64,000 nt of DNA, taken from contig RHLJ01000002.1 of NCBI GenBank assembly GCA_003712055.1, positions 1 through 64,000 on the forward strand, in the 5' to 3' direction. The notes under the pieces were generated by a model that worked only from the letters and a program-made list of their open reading frames with translations, had not been told where the DNA came from and searched no databases. The first letter of the stretch is position 1; the number at the start of each line of letters is the position of its first letter. Positions 24,605-33,372 of the stretch are shown here, one piece after another. The DNA is from Balneola sp. GTDB lineage: Bacteria; Bacteroidota; Rhodothermia; Balneolales; Balneolaceae. The translations under genes and the position numbers were made by a program.

Positions 24605-26725
24605 TCAGGAATGATGAAATCTCTTTCCATTCTTGATATAATCTTCTAAAATCGGAGCAGGTTTGAATCTTGGTCCGAATTTCTCCGCGAAACCATTCAA
24701 GTGGTCAACAACCTGTTGTGCTCCCAATTGATCGATATATCTGAAAGGTCCACCAGTGAAAGGAGGGAAGCCCAATCCAAGGATGGCGCCTAAATCGCCA
24801 TCGGTAGGAGATTTGAGAATTTCTTCTTGTAAACAATAAGCAGCTTCATTCACCATCATTAAAGCCATACGGAGTTGAGCTGTTTCAGCATCTATATTAT
24901 TTCTCGAGCTTCCTCCAAAAAAGGAATAGATATCGGAATTGGGAGATTTCTTCTTTCCGTCATAGTTGTACAAGCCCTTTTTATTTTTGCGGCCAAGGAA
25001 CCCGGCATCCATAAGCTCTTTGGCTTTTGTGGATGATTTTCCTCCCCGCGCATTAAAAACCGGGGACATGGTTTCACCTACGTGGGCACCTACATCAAAC
25101 CCTACCTCGTCGAGTAAAGCCATTGGTCCTACCGGGTAGCCAAATTTCTTCATTACTTTATCCAGGAATTCAATAGAAGCTCCTTCTTCAAGCAAGAGCA
25201 AGGCCTCGTTCATATAAGGTGCCAAAATTCTGGTGGTGTAAAATCCGGGTCCGTCATTGACTACAATAACTGTTTTACCCTGCTTAACTCCAACCTCATA
25301 GGCAGTAGCAGTTACCCAGTCTGCGGTTTGGGGAGTAATAATGATCTCAAGCAAAGGCATTTTCTGAACCGGTGAGAAGTAATGCATTCCAATAATATTC
25401 TCGGGTCGTTTTGCTCCTTCTGCAATATCCACAATAGGCAGTGAGGAGGTATTGGTAGCAAAGATGCATCTGTCAGAAGTGATTGCCTCTACTTCAGCAA
25501 CAATTCTTCTTTTGAGATCTAGATCTTCGAATACTGCTTCAATAACCAGATCAGCTTTTCCAAATACGTTATAAGAATCGGTTCCGGTTACTCGGCTTGC
25601 AATTTGATCTCGTTCAAAACGAGTAATGATTCTCTTTGAAGCTTTTTTATTTAGGCCATCCCAAATCACTTTTTCTCCTTTAGCAGCAGCTTCAGGAGTT
25701 TGATCTTTCAATAAGACGGAATAGCCACCTTTATTCACACTTACATCTGCAACCCCGGAGCCCATAAGTCCGGCTCCTAATACACCAATCGTTTTAATGG
25801 GCACCTGTTTTCCTTCCAGTGGATTCTTTTTTGCATCAGTCATTGCAAAGAAAAGATTGACTAAAGCTTTGGACTCGAAGGTTGCTCCAGCTTCGCCAAA
25901 TAATCGGGCTTCATTTTCTAATCCCTTTTCCAGTCCTTTTTGGTAGCCATATTTGACAGAATCAATAATGAGTAAAGGAGCAGGGTAATTACCCTTTGTT
26001 TGTGCCAGGGTTTTCTTCCTTGCTTGAGAGAAGATGATGTTCCGGCCAATGGGATTGCTCTCCAATACTTTCTCTACAAACGATCTCCGATCTTTTCGGT
26101 TAACAGCGCCTCCTGCTTCAGAAATTTTATGAACAGCTTTGATTGCAGCTTCTTCAAGAGCATCTTTATGGGTGAGCTCATCTACCAGGCCAATTCTTTT
26201 GGCCGTTCTGGCATAGATATTCCCCCCTGTTAGCATATACCCAAGAGCTTTTTGAATACCGATGGTTCTAGGTAGTCGTTGTGTTCCTCCGGTACCTGGA
26301 ATAACTCCAAGTTTAACTTCCGGGAGAGCCAGTACAGTTTTGGGATGGTTGGTAGCAATTCGGTAATGGCAGGCTAGAGATAGCTCAAGTCCACCTCCCA
26401 TACAGCTTCCATGAATAGCGACAACGAAAGGTTTTTTAGAAGCAGTAATCTTATTTAAAATAGCATTTCCATCCGTGCTGAGTTGCTGCATGGCTTCTGC
26501 GGTATCTCGGACTTTAAACATCTCAATGTCTGCTCCAGCAATGAAATTGTTCTCTTTACCACTTATGAGGACAGCGCCATTTAATTCGTCATTTTGATGA
26601 AGCTCATCCAAAAAAACATCGAATTGCTCCATCATGGATTCGTCAAGCGTATTGACCTTTTCCCCTGGTTTGTCCAGGCTAAGAACAGCGACGGAGTTTT
26701 TATGAGTAATCGTTAAATAGCTCAT
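24605..26725 (-). CDS. fadJ: Fatty acid oxidation complex alpha subunit (enoyl-CoA hydratase/3-hydroxyacyl-CoA dehydrogenase)
   Basis: A 706-residue bifunctional enzyme for the middle steps of beta-oxidation. Residues 1-190 are the crotonase fold (FIAGADIEMFK near 61-71, HGSCMGGGLELSLACHYR near 104-121). Residues 310-490 are the NAD-binding dehydrogenase (GVLGAGLMGSGVADVSVNKG), with catalytic IGMHYFSPVQKMPLLEII. A C-terminal helical pair of domains follows. Its start overlaps the end of fadI by 4 bases, so the two subunits are made together. Confidence 0.94.
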   Translation of the reverse strand: MSYLTITHKNSVAVLSLDKPGEKVNTLDESMMEQFDVFLDELHQNDELNGAVLISGKENNFIAGADIEMFKVRDTAEAMQQLSTDGNAILNKITASKKPFVVAIHGSCMGGGLELSLACHYRIATNHPKTVLALPEVKLGVIPGTGGTQRLPRTIGIQKALGYMLTGGNIYARTAKRIGLVDELTHKDALEEAAIKAVHKISEAGGAVNRKDRRSFVEKVLESNPIGRNIIFSQARKKTLAQTKGNYPAPLLIIDSVKYGYQKGLEKGLENEARLFGEAGATFESKALVNLFFAMTDAKKNPLEGKQVPIKTIGVLGAGLMGSGVADVSVNKGGYSVLLKDQTPEAAAKGEKVIWDGLNKKASKRIITRFERDQIASRVTGTDSYNVFGKADLVIEAVFEDLDLKRRIVAEVEAITSDRCIFATNTSSLPIVDIAEGAKRPENIIGMHYFSPVQKMPLLEIIITPQTADWVTATAYEVGVKQGKTVIVVNDGPGFYTTRILAPYMNEALLLLEEGASIEFLDKVMKKFGYPVGPMALLDEVGFDVGAHVGETMSPVFNARGGKSSTKAKELMDAGFLGRKNKKGLYNYDGKKKSPNSDIYSFFGGSSRNNIDAETAQLRMALMMVNEAAYCLQEEILKSPTDGDLGAILGLGFPPFTGGPFRYIDQLGAQQVVDHLNGFAEKFGPRFKPAPILEDYIKNGKRFHHS

Positions 26726-28032
26726 TGGCCAGCCTCATACTTCTCAATGATCATAGCATGACCCTGTCCACCAGCGGCGCAAGCAGAAACCATGGCGTAT
26801 TTACCATCTTCCCTATGCAAACGATTCACAGCAGTAGTAACCAGACGAGCCCCAGTGGCTCCAAATGGATGCCCTAAAGAAAGTGAGCCTCCCATAGTGT
26901 TGAGTTTATCCATAGGGATTCGCCCGATTGTGTTGTCCCTTCTTAGAGAAGACTCGTTAAAATTTTTAGATTCAAGTGCATTCAGCACCGATAAAACCTG
27001 TCCGGCAAAAGCTTCATGGATTTCGAATACATCAATATCATCCAGGCTCATTTCCATAGCGTCTAAAGCTTTTGGAATGGCATAGGCTGGCCCCAACAAT
27101 AACTCCTCACCCGGGTCTTGAGACACAAAATTGTATTCTCTTAAATAGGCTTTTGGAGTAATTCCCATTGAAAGTGCGGTTTGTTCCTCCATAATAAAAC
27201 ATGCCGATGCTCCATCGGTAAGGAAAGAAGCATTGCCTGCTGTAATAGTGCCATGCGGTTTAATAAATGCAGGTCTGAGTTTAGCAAGTTTCTCCATCGA
27301 TGTATCCCCTCTGAAACCATTGTCATGAGATACCACATTAAACTTTGGAGATATTTTAGCAGGGATAAGTTCATCATCTAGAAATCCTGTTTCAGTAGCT
27401 TTGGCTGCCAGGTGATGGGAGCGCATCGCATATTCGTCCTGATCATTTCTACTTACTCCAAATCGTGCAGCCATTCGGTCAGCACTTTGCCCCATCGTTT
27501 CTCCTGTCGAAAATTCAGCGATAGCAGGGAGTTCAGGCATTAAATCTTTGAACCTTAACCCTTTTAAGAATTTCAGGAACTCTACAGGAGATTTATACTT
27601 TCTGGCTTCCAATACTTTTTGCCGGAATTTCTTTTTAAATCGAACTGGAATATCCGACATGGTTTCAGTTCCGGAAGCTAATACAATCTTTGCCTGTCCT
27701 GATCGGATTAAATCAACACCGCTGGTAATTGCCTGGTTAGAGGAGATACATGCCATTGAAGCAGTAAATGCTGGGACGGTATTAGGAATCCCGGCTCCTA
27801 ACGCACTTTCCCTAGCTACATTACTCGTTTTTACTTCCTGGATCACAGTGCCCATAATGACCCTGTCGATGGAAGCTGGATCAATAGGGTTTCTTGCTAA
27901 TAATCCGGTTATAGCCATTCTTCCCAGGTCGTAAGCTAATAGGTCATTATAGTCTGTACTAGACTTTAAAAAAGGGATTCGGGCTCCATCAACAAAAACA
28001 GGAGTAAATGGATATTGATTTGTTTTGACCAT
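26722..28032 (-). CDS. fadI: Acetyl-CoA C-acyltransferase (3-ketoacyl-CoA thiolase)
   Basis: Last step of beta-oxidation, cutting 3-ketoacyl-CoA with CoA to release acetyl-CoA. The 436-residue thiolase has the acyl-carrying Cys95 in ASMACISSNQA, HEAFAGQVL near residue 345, GGSLSLGHPFGATGAR near 388, and the second Cys in VSACAAGGQGHAM near 416. The length with a loop of about 40 extra residues fits the FadI branch. It is the first gene of the fadI-fadJ operon. Confidence 0.94.
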   Translation of the reverse strand: MVKTNQYPFTPVFVDGARIPFLKSSTDYNDLLAYDLGRMAITGLLARNPIDPASIDRVIMGTVIQEVKTSNVARESALGAGIPNTVPAFTASMACISSNQAITSGVDLIRSGQAKIVLASGTETMSDIPVRFKKKFRQKVLEARKYKSPVEFLKFLKGLRFKDLMPELPAIAEFSTGETMGQSADRMAARFGVSRNDQDEYAMRSHHLAAKATETGFLDDELIPAKISPKFNVVSHDNGFRGDTSMEKLAKLRPAFIKPHGTITAGNASFLTDGASACFIMEEQTALSMGITPKAYLREYNFVSQDPGEELLLGPAYAIPKALDAMEMSLDDIDVFEIHEAFAGQVLSVLNALESKNFNESSLRRDNTIGRIPMDKLNTMGGSLSLGHPFGATGARLVTTAVNRLHREDGKYAMVSACAAGGQGHAMIIEKYEAGQ

Positions 28033-28146
28033 GGTGTTCAGGGTATAGTTCAGGGGAAGTTAACAGTGTTAACTAAATAATCAACAATTGAATGTAAATT
28101 TCTTTGTCTCAAGTTGAAATAGTGGTATATTTGTCGCCCTTCTTAA

Positions 28147-28221
28147 GGGCGATTAGCTCAGTTGGTTTAGAGCACCTCGTTTACACCGAGGGGGTCGGGG
28201 GTTCGAGTCCCTCATCGCCCA
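28147..28221 (+). tRNA. tRNA-Val (anticodon UAC)
   Basis: A complete cloverleaf: acceptor GGGCGAT pairs with ATCGCCC, D-arm GCTC...GAGC, anticodon stem CCTCG/CGAGG around loop TTTACAC with anticodon TAC (28182-28184), T-arm GGGGG-TTCGAGT-CCCTC, discriminator A. The CCA end is not encoded. A terminator hairpin follows 5 bases later, so this is a single-tRNA transcript. Confidence 0.97.
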
Positions 28222-28225
28222 CATT

Positions 28226-28264
28226 AACAAAGGCTTCTTAAATGTTTTTTGAGAAGCCTTTGTT
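28226..28264 (+). terminator. Terminator of the tRNA-Val gene
   Basis: AACAAAGGCTTCT (28226-28238) pairs perfectly with AGAAGCCTTTGTT (28252-28264), with a T-rich 13-base loop and a short T-run after. It also faces the minus-strand GNAT gene that ends at 28282, so it may serve both directions. Confidence 0.8.
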
Positions 28265-28281
28265 GTTTAGGAAAACCCAAA

Positions 28282-28782
28282 TCATCTTCTCAACATCAAC
28301 TGCATTTGATCTTCATCAAAGTAGCGGCTCTTCCACTTAATAGCCTTTTTTTCTGATCCATAGGTAACAAAACCAAACTTCTCATAAAGTTTCTTTGCAT
28401 GAGCATTAGTAGGGATAACCGTAAGATTTATTTGTTCAATATCCTCAAGGAGCTTTACTCGATCAATGATTTCCTGGATCATCTGGCCAGCCAACCCTTG
28501 CTTGCGGTAATTGGGATCAACATAAATTCGAAAGAGGAGACCCTTATGCCTTAGTTTTCTTCGATTTTCTCCTTCTCTCCTAAAACTGGCTACACCAATA
28601 AGCTGGTCTCCATCGTAAGCTCCAATCGTAAAACTATCCTTAGTATTTTTGGTGGGAAACCCTTCAGGTTTGTCGTCCTCCGGGGTAATTCTGAAACTGT
28701 CTTCTGCCTCCACAAATCCTTTTCGAACAAGGATTTTATAGGCTTTTAATTCGCTAGAGAGCACTTCTTTGATTTCGGGCAT
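28282..28782 (-). CDS. GNAT family N-acetyltransferase
   Basis: A 166-residue GNAT protein. Motif A is IYVDPNYRKQGLAGQMIQEIIDRV, with the acetyl-CoA loop at YRKQGLAGQ near residue 92, followed by INLTVIPTNAHAKKLYEKFGFVTYG, the usual motif B pattern. Substrate unknown. It stands as one of two unrelated GNAT genes in a row on the minus strand, separated by 105 bases that hold part of a dispersed repeat. Confidence 0.87.
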   Translation of the reverse strand: MPEIKEVLSSELKAYKILVRKGFVEAEDSFRITPEDDKPEGFPTKNTKDSFTIGAYDGDQLIGVASFRREGENRRKLRHKGLLFRIYVDPNYRKQGLAGQMIQEIIDRVKLLEDIEQINLTVIPTNAHAKKLYEKFGFVTYGSEKKAIKWKSRYFDEDQMQLMLRR

Positions 28783-28838
28783 AGTTGGATCAATTTTTAA
28801 TCAAAGTATGAAGCCTCAGGAAAAGTTGAATCTCTTTT

Positions 28839-28866
28839 GTCATCCCGCATCGGAATACGGAATAAC
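28839..28866. repeat. Fragment of a dispersed intergenic repeat
   Basis: GTCATCCCGCATCGGAATACGGAATAAC-type wording at 28839-28866 resembles the reverse complement of the element at 1136-1169 and the TCCCG-type hairpins elsewhere. It is short and lacks a clean partner arm. Confidence 0.35.
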
Positions 28867-28887
28867 TAGAAAAGAATGGATTAGAAC

Positions 28888-29418
28888 TTACACCATAAAT
28901 TCTTTTGGATATACAACGGTTCCGCTTACTCCTTTCAATCCGTTCTCAGTAAGGGGAATAGCCATACAATTTTCTTTGGGAGCTTCGAACGGGAGTACAA
29001 TTCCAAAAGTGTGAGCTTGCTGGTATCCAAACCTTGGATAATAATTTTCATGGCCCAGCAGAATGACAGATTGATAGCCTAATTCTTTGGCTCCAGAATG
29101 TGCATACTGTATAAGAGATCCTCCAATTCCCTTTCTCTGGTATTCAGGTAATACTGAAACAGGAGCCAGAGCTAATGATTTATAGGTTCGTTGAGTACTT
29201 TTTATAAATATCCTGGTTAATAAGATATGTCCAACTATGGTTGAGCCAATTTCTGCGACCAATGAAAGTTCAGGAATAAAAGCCGCTGAATGCCTTAATC
29301 GCTCAACAAGGAATTGCTCCTGGTGATCGCTTAACTCCTCTGTTGCAAATGCCTGTTCTATAAGCTCAAAAACTGCCGTATAGTCCGCAGGTTCTTCCTG
29401 TCGTATGATTAAATCCAT
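28888..29418 (-). CDS. GNAT family N-acetyltransferase, YhbS-like
   Basis: A 176-residue GNAT protein resembling the YhbS group. Features: MDLIIRQEEPADYTAVFELIEQAF at the start, LAPVSVLPEYQRKGIGGSLIQYA with the acetyl-CoA loop near residues 92-100, then the group's VILLGHENYYPRFGYQQA and FMV ending. The substrate is unknown. No close neighbour suggests a pathway. Confidence 0.86.
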   Translation of the reverse strand: MDLIIRQEEPADYTAVFELIEQAFATEELSDHQEQFLVERLRHSAAFIPELSLVAEIGSTIVGHILLTRIFIKSTQRTYKSLALAPVSVLPEYQRKGIGGSLIQYAHSGAKELGYQSVILLGHENYYPRFGYQQAHTFGIVLPFEAPKENCMAIPLTENGLKGVSGTVVYPKEFMV

Positions 29419-29523
29419 GTACCGTAGCCCTTTCGTATTCTGCTGATGTTATTGATCAAGGAGAACCCAGAAAGAGATTTGTGACAATTAAATTGAATGT
29501 TAGTATGCCCAGAAGTTCTACAC

Positions 29524-29780
29524 CTATCTGTATTGTTCGAAAATCTCAGTACTCACCCAATAAAGTTCTTTATTACTAGTGTATATAAAGTACTTGCTGT
29601 CTGGAGTAACATATGGGCATAACTCATATCGATCAGAAAGGGAAATGAAATCCGGAGCAAAGACAGTTGGTTCTAGGCTCGGCTTAGTTTCACTAAGAAG
29701 TAATATCGGATTAATTTGCTCATTGCTTTCAGAGCATGCCATGAAAAGAAAAAGAAACAGAGAAATAGTGAATATTTCAT
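29524..29780 (-). pseudogene. Decayed PD40 (TolB-like) repeat lipoprotein
   Basis: The open part (29524-29742) codes for 72 residues: MACSESNEQ, then KPSLEPTVFAPDFIS, which resembles the N-terminal blade of PD40 lipoproteins, directly followed by CPYVTPDSKYFIYTSNKELYWVS, which resembles their C-terminal blade. The middle blades appear deleted. Upstream, an ATG at 29780 opens MKYSLFLCFFFF, a lipoprotein signal, but it is out of frame with MACSES by one base; the shift falls in a pyrimidine run. Restoring the frame would give a signal ending FFMAC. The gene looks broken twice, by frameshift and internal deletion. Family identification is from remembered motifs. Confidence 0.6.
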
Positions 29781-29789
29781 AGAGACAAA

Positions 29790-29950
29790 GTCTCAGAATT
29801 ATAAAGAAAAATACTGTTCAAAAATGAATATAAAACTATTGCTTTTGATAAATATTAATATCATTAAATAAAAACACTATTTATTATTTAAAATAATATG
29901 TTATTATTTATATATAATTATTGTAGTAATATTTAAGAGTAGATATATAA
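29790..29950. promoter_or_regulatory. Very A+T-rich upstream region
   Basis: Roughly 160 bases made almost only of A and T, with runs such as TATTTATTATTTAAAATAAT, between the decayed PD40 gene and the small basic protein. It stands out from all other spacers here. It probably holds the promoter of the small gene, and could be a bent or nucleoid-protein-binding segment. Confidence 0.4.
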
Positions 29951-30202
29951 ATGGAAATAAAATTTGTTAAGCGCTCAGTTGTAAAATCCTCCAAAAAAAG
30001 ATCATCAAAATTTCGTCCCTTATTTGAGGCTATAGAAAAATTAAAGCCCGGAGGTCAGGCAGTTGAGGTATCCTTCACTTCTGATAAAGATCTTAATTCG
30101 ATGAGAACAGCCGTGTATCAGTTTTGCAGGCAAAAAAATTACAGTGTTAGAAGTAAGAAGGACGCGGTAAATAAAAAGATTTATTACTATCGCGATAAAT
30201 AA
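29951..30202 (+). CDS. Small basic protein of unknown function
   Basis: An 83-residue, strongly basic protein (about a quarter Lys or Arg): KSSKKRSSKFRPLFEAIEKLKPGGQAVEVSFTS, then DLNSMRTAVYQFCRQKNYSVRSKKDAVNKKIYYYRDK. The pattern of a basic arm, helix, beta strand, an arginine-containing helix and a final YYYR strand suggests a compact nucleic-acid-binding fold, but I do not recognise a named family. It follows about 150 bases of extremely A+T-rich DNA and has its own spacing from egtB. Context gives no function. Confidence 0.6.
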   Translation: MEIKFVKRSVVKSSKKRSSKFRPLFEAIEKLKPGGQAVEVSFTSDKDLNSMRTAVYQFCRQKNYSVRSKKDAVNKKIYYYRDK

Positions 30203-30291
30203 ACTGGAATAGGTGCAAGAGGGATTAATTTGTTGTAAATAGGATTTCCCCTTTCCAAGTCATTCGGTACATTCAAAAAAAATAATCGAAC

Positions 30292-31569
30292 ATGAGTGTT
30301 ACCGAAATAGACCTTCCCCAACGATTAGTTAAAGAGCACGTACTTGAGCAATTCAAAGCAATTAGGGCTTTTTCTCATTTCATCACAGACCCGCTTGAGC
30401 CGGAAGATTTTGTTATTCAATCGATGGAAAATGCAAGTCCTACAAAATGGCACCTTGCTCATACCAGTTGGTTTTATGAAACCTTTGTTTTGGGTAAGTA
30501 TAAAGCCGGTTTTGAAAGCCTTCATCCTCAGTACGCTTATTTCTTTAACTCATATTATTTACAAACCGGAGTTCCCTTTACAAGAGCCAACCGTGGTTTA
30601 CTTTCCCGGCCAACGGTAAAAGAGGTATTTGAATACCGAGCTTATGTAAATGAACAAATGGAATCTTTCATTGATCAGTGTGATGAAGAAACCTGGTCAC
30701 TGGTAGCACCAATCATTGAAATCGGGAATCATCATGAGCAGCAGCATCAGGAGCTTATTCTTACAGATTTGAAATACTTGCTTGCTCAAAACCCATTGTT
30801 ACCAATTTATAGAGAAAGAGAAGTTCCGGAAGCTACACTGGTTGGCGAATTAACATGGACGGAATTTGAAGAGGGGTTGGTAGAAATCGGTAATAAAGGA
30901 AATGAGTTCACTTATGATAATGAGCACCCGCATCACAGAACTTTTGTTCAGGATTTTGAACTGGCGAACCGGTTGATTACCAATGGAGAATTTCTCGAAT
31001 TTATGGAAGATGGTGGATATGAAAAGTCACCATTTTGGCTAGACGAAGGATGGTCTTCATTAAAAAAAGAAAACTGGGAAGCCCCTCTATATTGGTTTAA
31101 AAGAGACGGGGAATGGATGCAATTCACTCTTTCAGGAGCAAGGAAGGTTAGCATGAGTGAGCCGGTAACTCATATCAGCTATTTTGAAGCCGATGCTTTT
31201 GCTAGATGGAAAGGAGTACGTTTGCCAACCGAGCAAGAGTGGGAGCATGCCTGCAATGGATTAGAAGTTGCCGGTAATTTTGTTGATGAAAAAGCTTTTC
31301 ACCCGATGCCAAATGAAGGTTCTGGTACCGGTTTAAATCAGATGTATGGAGATGTTTGGGAATGGACTATGAGTAGTTATTCACCCTACCCAAATTATAA
31401 ACCTCTCCCAGGAGCTTTGGGTGAGTATAATGGCAAATTCATGGCTAATCAGTATGTACTCAGAGGAGGCTCATGTGCTACATCTAAATCACACATCCGA
31501 AAAACCTATAGAAATTTTTTCCATACCAATGCCCGATGGCAATTCAGTGGGATAAGATTAGCACGTTAA
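30292..31569 (+). CDS. egtB: Ergothioneine biosynthesis sulfoxide synthase EgtB
   Basis: An iron enzyme that joins a thiol substrate to trimethylhistidine using oxygen, the central step of ergothioneine synthesis. 425 residues: an N-terminal DinB-like helical domain with the likely iron ligands His57 (WHLAHTSW) and His148/His152 (NHHEQQHQE), then a C-terminal formylglycine-generating-enzyme-like domain ending in GDVWEWTMSSY...LRGGSCATSKSHIRKTYRNFF...GIRLAR. No egtA or egtC is adjacent, so the thiol donor may be cysteine itself rather than gamma-glutamylcysteine. egtD follows 17 bases later. Confidence 0.93.
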   Translation: MSVTEIDLPQRLVKEHVLEQFKAIRAFSHFITDPLEPEDFVIQSMENASPTKWHLAHTSWFYETFVLGKYKAGFESLHPQYAYFFNSYYLQTGVPFTRANRGLLSRPTVKEVFEYRAYVNEQMESFIDQCDEETWSLVAPIIEIGNHHEQQHQELILTDLKYLLAQNPLLPIYREREVPEATLVGELTWTEFEEGLVEIGNKGNEFTYDNEHPHHRTFVQDFELANRLITNGEFLEFMEDGGYEKSPFWLDEGWSSLKKENWEAPLYWFKRDGEWMQFTLSGARKVSMSEPVTHISYFEADAFARWKGVRLPTEQEWEHACNGLEVAGNFVDEKAFHPMPNEGSGTGLNQMYGDVWEWTMSSYSPYPNYKPLPGALGEYNGKFMANQYVLRGGSCATSKSHIRKTYRNFFHTNARWQFSGIRLAR

Positions 31570-31586
31570 GGAGTATTAAAAGGAAT

Positions 31587-32516
31587 ATGGCGACCAATAA
31601 AGAAACCATGCTCAAAGAAGTTATGCATGGAATGAATCAAACACCTAAAGCCCTGCCCAGCAAGTATTTTTATGATGAGAAGGGATCACGATTGTTTGAT
31701 GAGATTACAGAACTGGAAGAATACTATCCAACAAGAACAGAGCGGTTAATCCTGGAAGAAAACGTAGATAGTATTTCTGCGGAGCTGGGAGATAAAGTGC
31801 TGTTGATTGAACCAGGAAGTGGTAGCAGTGAAAAAACTAAAATTCTGCTCTCCAAAATGGATTCGATTTGTTGCTATATCCCTATAGATATTTCAGGAGA
31901 TTATTTAGGTCAGGTTGCTGAAGGGTTGAGGGAAGAATTTCCAGGGATTGATATTCAACCCCTTGCTGTCGATTATACCCATCCTTTTGAGGTACCTGAT
32001 ATTTATAATTCATCCAGGCGGGTAGTATTTTTTCCAGGGTCAACAATCGGAAATTTCAAAAAGGGTACTGTAGTACGTTTCTTTGAGGTAATAGCTGATA
32101 TTCTTGGAAAGGACGGAGCGATGCTGATTGGTGTTGATCTCAAGAAAGATGTTAAAGTACTGGAAGATGCATACAACGACGCAAGAGAAGTAACAGCGGC
32201 GTTCAATAAAAATATGCTCAAACATCTGAACAGAGAAATAGGAACTGATTTTGATCTGGATGCTTATGATCACAAAGCGGTTTGGAATCAGGAGGCTGGG
32301 CGGATTGAGATGAGGTTATATGCCAACAAACAGCATAGTGTAAAGGTAAATGGAAATAGCTTTGTTCTCGAGGAAGGAGAATTCATCCATACTGAAAACT
32401 CTCATAAGTACTCGCTATCGGAGTTTGAGGAATTAGTTTCCCCTTGGTTTAAGGTAGTTAAGGTTTGGAGTGATCAGAATAATCTATTTAGTGTTCAGTA
32501 TCTCGAACCTGTCTAG
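31587..32516 (+). CDS. egtD: L-histidine N-alpha-methyltransferase EgtD
   Basis: Trimethylates histidine with S-adenosylmethionine to give hercynine, the EgtB substrate. 309 residues with ALPSKYFYDEKGSRLFDEITELEEYYPTRTER near the start, LIEPGSGSSEKTKILL (methyl-donor loop) near 72-87, and FFPGSTIGNF near 148. I start at the ATG at 31587, preceded by AAAAGGA, because the in-frame ATG at 31536 lies inside egtB and adds residues the family lacks. Together with egtB it makes a minimal ergothioneine operon. Confidence 0.93.
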   Translation: MATNKETMLKEVMHGMNQTPKALPSKYFYDEKGSRLFDEITELEEYYPTRTERLILEENVDSISAELGDKVLLIEPGSGSSEKTKILLSKMDSICCYIPIDISGDYLGQVAEGLREEFPGIDIQPLAVDYTHPFEVPDIYNSSRRVVFFPGSTIGNFKKGTVVRFFEVIADILGKDGAMLIGVDLKKDVKVLEDAYNDAREVTAAFNKNMLKHLNREIGTDFDLDAYDHKAVWNQEAGRIEMRLYANKQHSVKVNGNSFVLEEGEFIHTENSHKYSLSEFEELVSPWFKVVKVWSDQNNLFSVQYLEPV

Positions 32517-32518
32517 TA

Positions 32519-32581
32519 TTTAGTTAATGGTTATTAGTTATAAGGAAATAACCAATAACCATTAACCATTAACTAATAACC
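32519..32581. repeat. Palindromic TTAGTTAATGGTTATTAG repeat
   Basis: GTTAATGGTTATT (32523-32535) is the exact reverse complement of AATAACCATTAAC (32554-32566), and a second partial copy of the right arm (CATTAACTAATAAC) follows. It fills the gap between convergent egtD and plsC and may act as a two-way terminator. A sister copy lies at 63203-63257. Confidence 0.75.
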
Positions 32582-32586
32582 TTAAC

Positions 32587-33366
32587 CTACCCCTCAACTC
32601 CAGCCCATTTTAGATAGAGATCCCTCACTTCTTCTATATGCTCATCAAGCGTTTCAATACTCCAATTAGAGGTATCAATAGATGGATGAAAGTGTGTCGT
32701 TAAGGTTCCACTTTTAGACATGATGGACCCTCCAATACTTAACTCGTTATTCCCCTCAAAATAGATAGGTACAATTGGGTACCCCAGGTCGATGGCCATT
32801 CTGAATGCTCCTTTTTTAAAAGGCCCAATTATTCCTTCATGTTTTCGGGATCCTTCCGGAGCAATCATCACGGAGCGATTATTCCTTTTTAGATGATTGT
32901 ATGTCTTTTGAAGCGTAGAAACTGCCTTTTCACTATTCTGGCGTTTGATGAAAACCTGACCTGTTAATTTCCCCATTATGAAGAATATTGGAAAATATTG
33001 AAGTTCCCATTTAGCAACATATCGTAGTTTTGGGATTCCAAGTGCCATTAATGTAAGTATATCTAGTGTTGAGCTGTGATTGATGATATACATGGCAGGC
33101 TGGGTAAATCTGGGTCCATGATACTTTCTCTTGTAGTGTATCCCAATTACTTTCATTACAGGAATTGCAATAGCTGGAGCGAAACGCTGTACAGCTAGAT
33201 CTCCAAGTCTTCCTCCCATAAATAAAACAAGAATGAATGAGATTGGAATGACAAGAATAAAAAGTAACGTAAAGAAAATTATTCCGACTATACTCCTTAC
33301 GTATTCAATAAGCCTAATAGATCTACCCATTAAAAGGAAGGTGGAGATATCAGGAACAAAAGCCAA
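32587..33366 (-). CDS. plsC: 1-acyl-sn-glycerol-3-phosphate acyltransferase family protein
   Basis: Adds the second acyl chain in phosphatidic acid synthesis at the inner membrane, or a related acylation. 259 residues with an N-terminal hydrophobic stretch (about 20-55), the catalytic NHSSTLD (H-x4-D) near residue 96, and substrate-binding APEGSRKHEG near 169-178. GPFKKGAFRMAIDLGYPIVPIYFEG is the usual fourth block. It ends a three-gene minus-strand run, 6 bases after yraN. Confidence 0.87.
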   Translation of the reverse strand: MAFVPDISTFLLMGRSIRLIEYVRSIVGIIFFTLLFILVIPISFILVLFMGGRLGDLAVQRFAPAIAIPVMKVIGIHYKRKYHGPRFTQPAMYIINHSSTLDILTLMALGIPKLRYVAKWELQYFPIFFIMGKLTGQVFIKRQNSEKAVSTLQKTYNHLKRNNRSVMIAPEGSRKHEGIIGPFKKGAFRMAIDLGYPIVPIYFEGNNELSIGGSIMSKSGTLTTHFHPSIDTSNWSIETLDEHIEEVRDLYLKWAGVEG

Positions 33367-33372
33367 GTTTTT

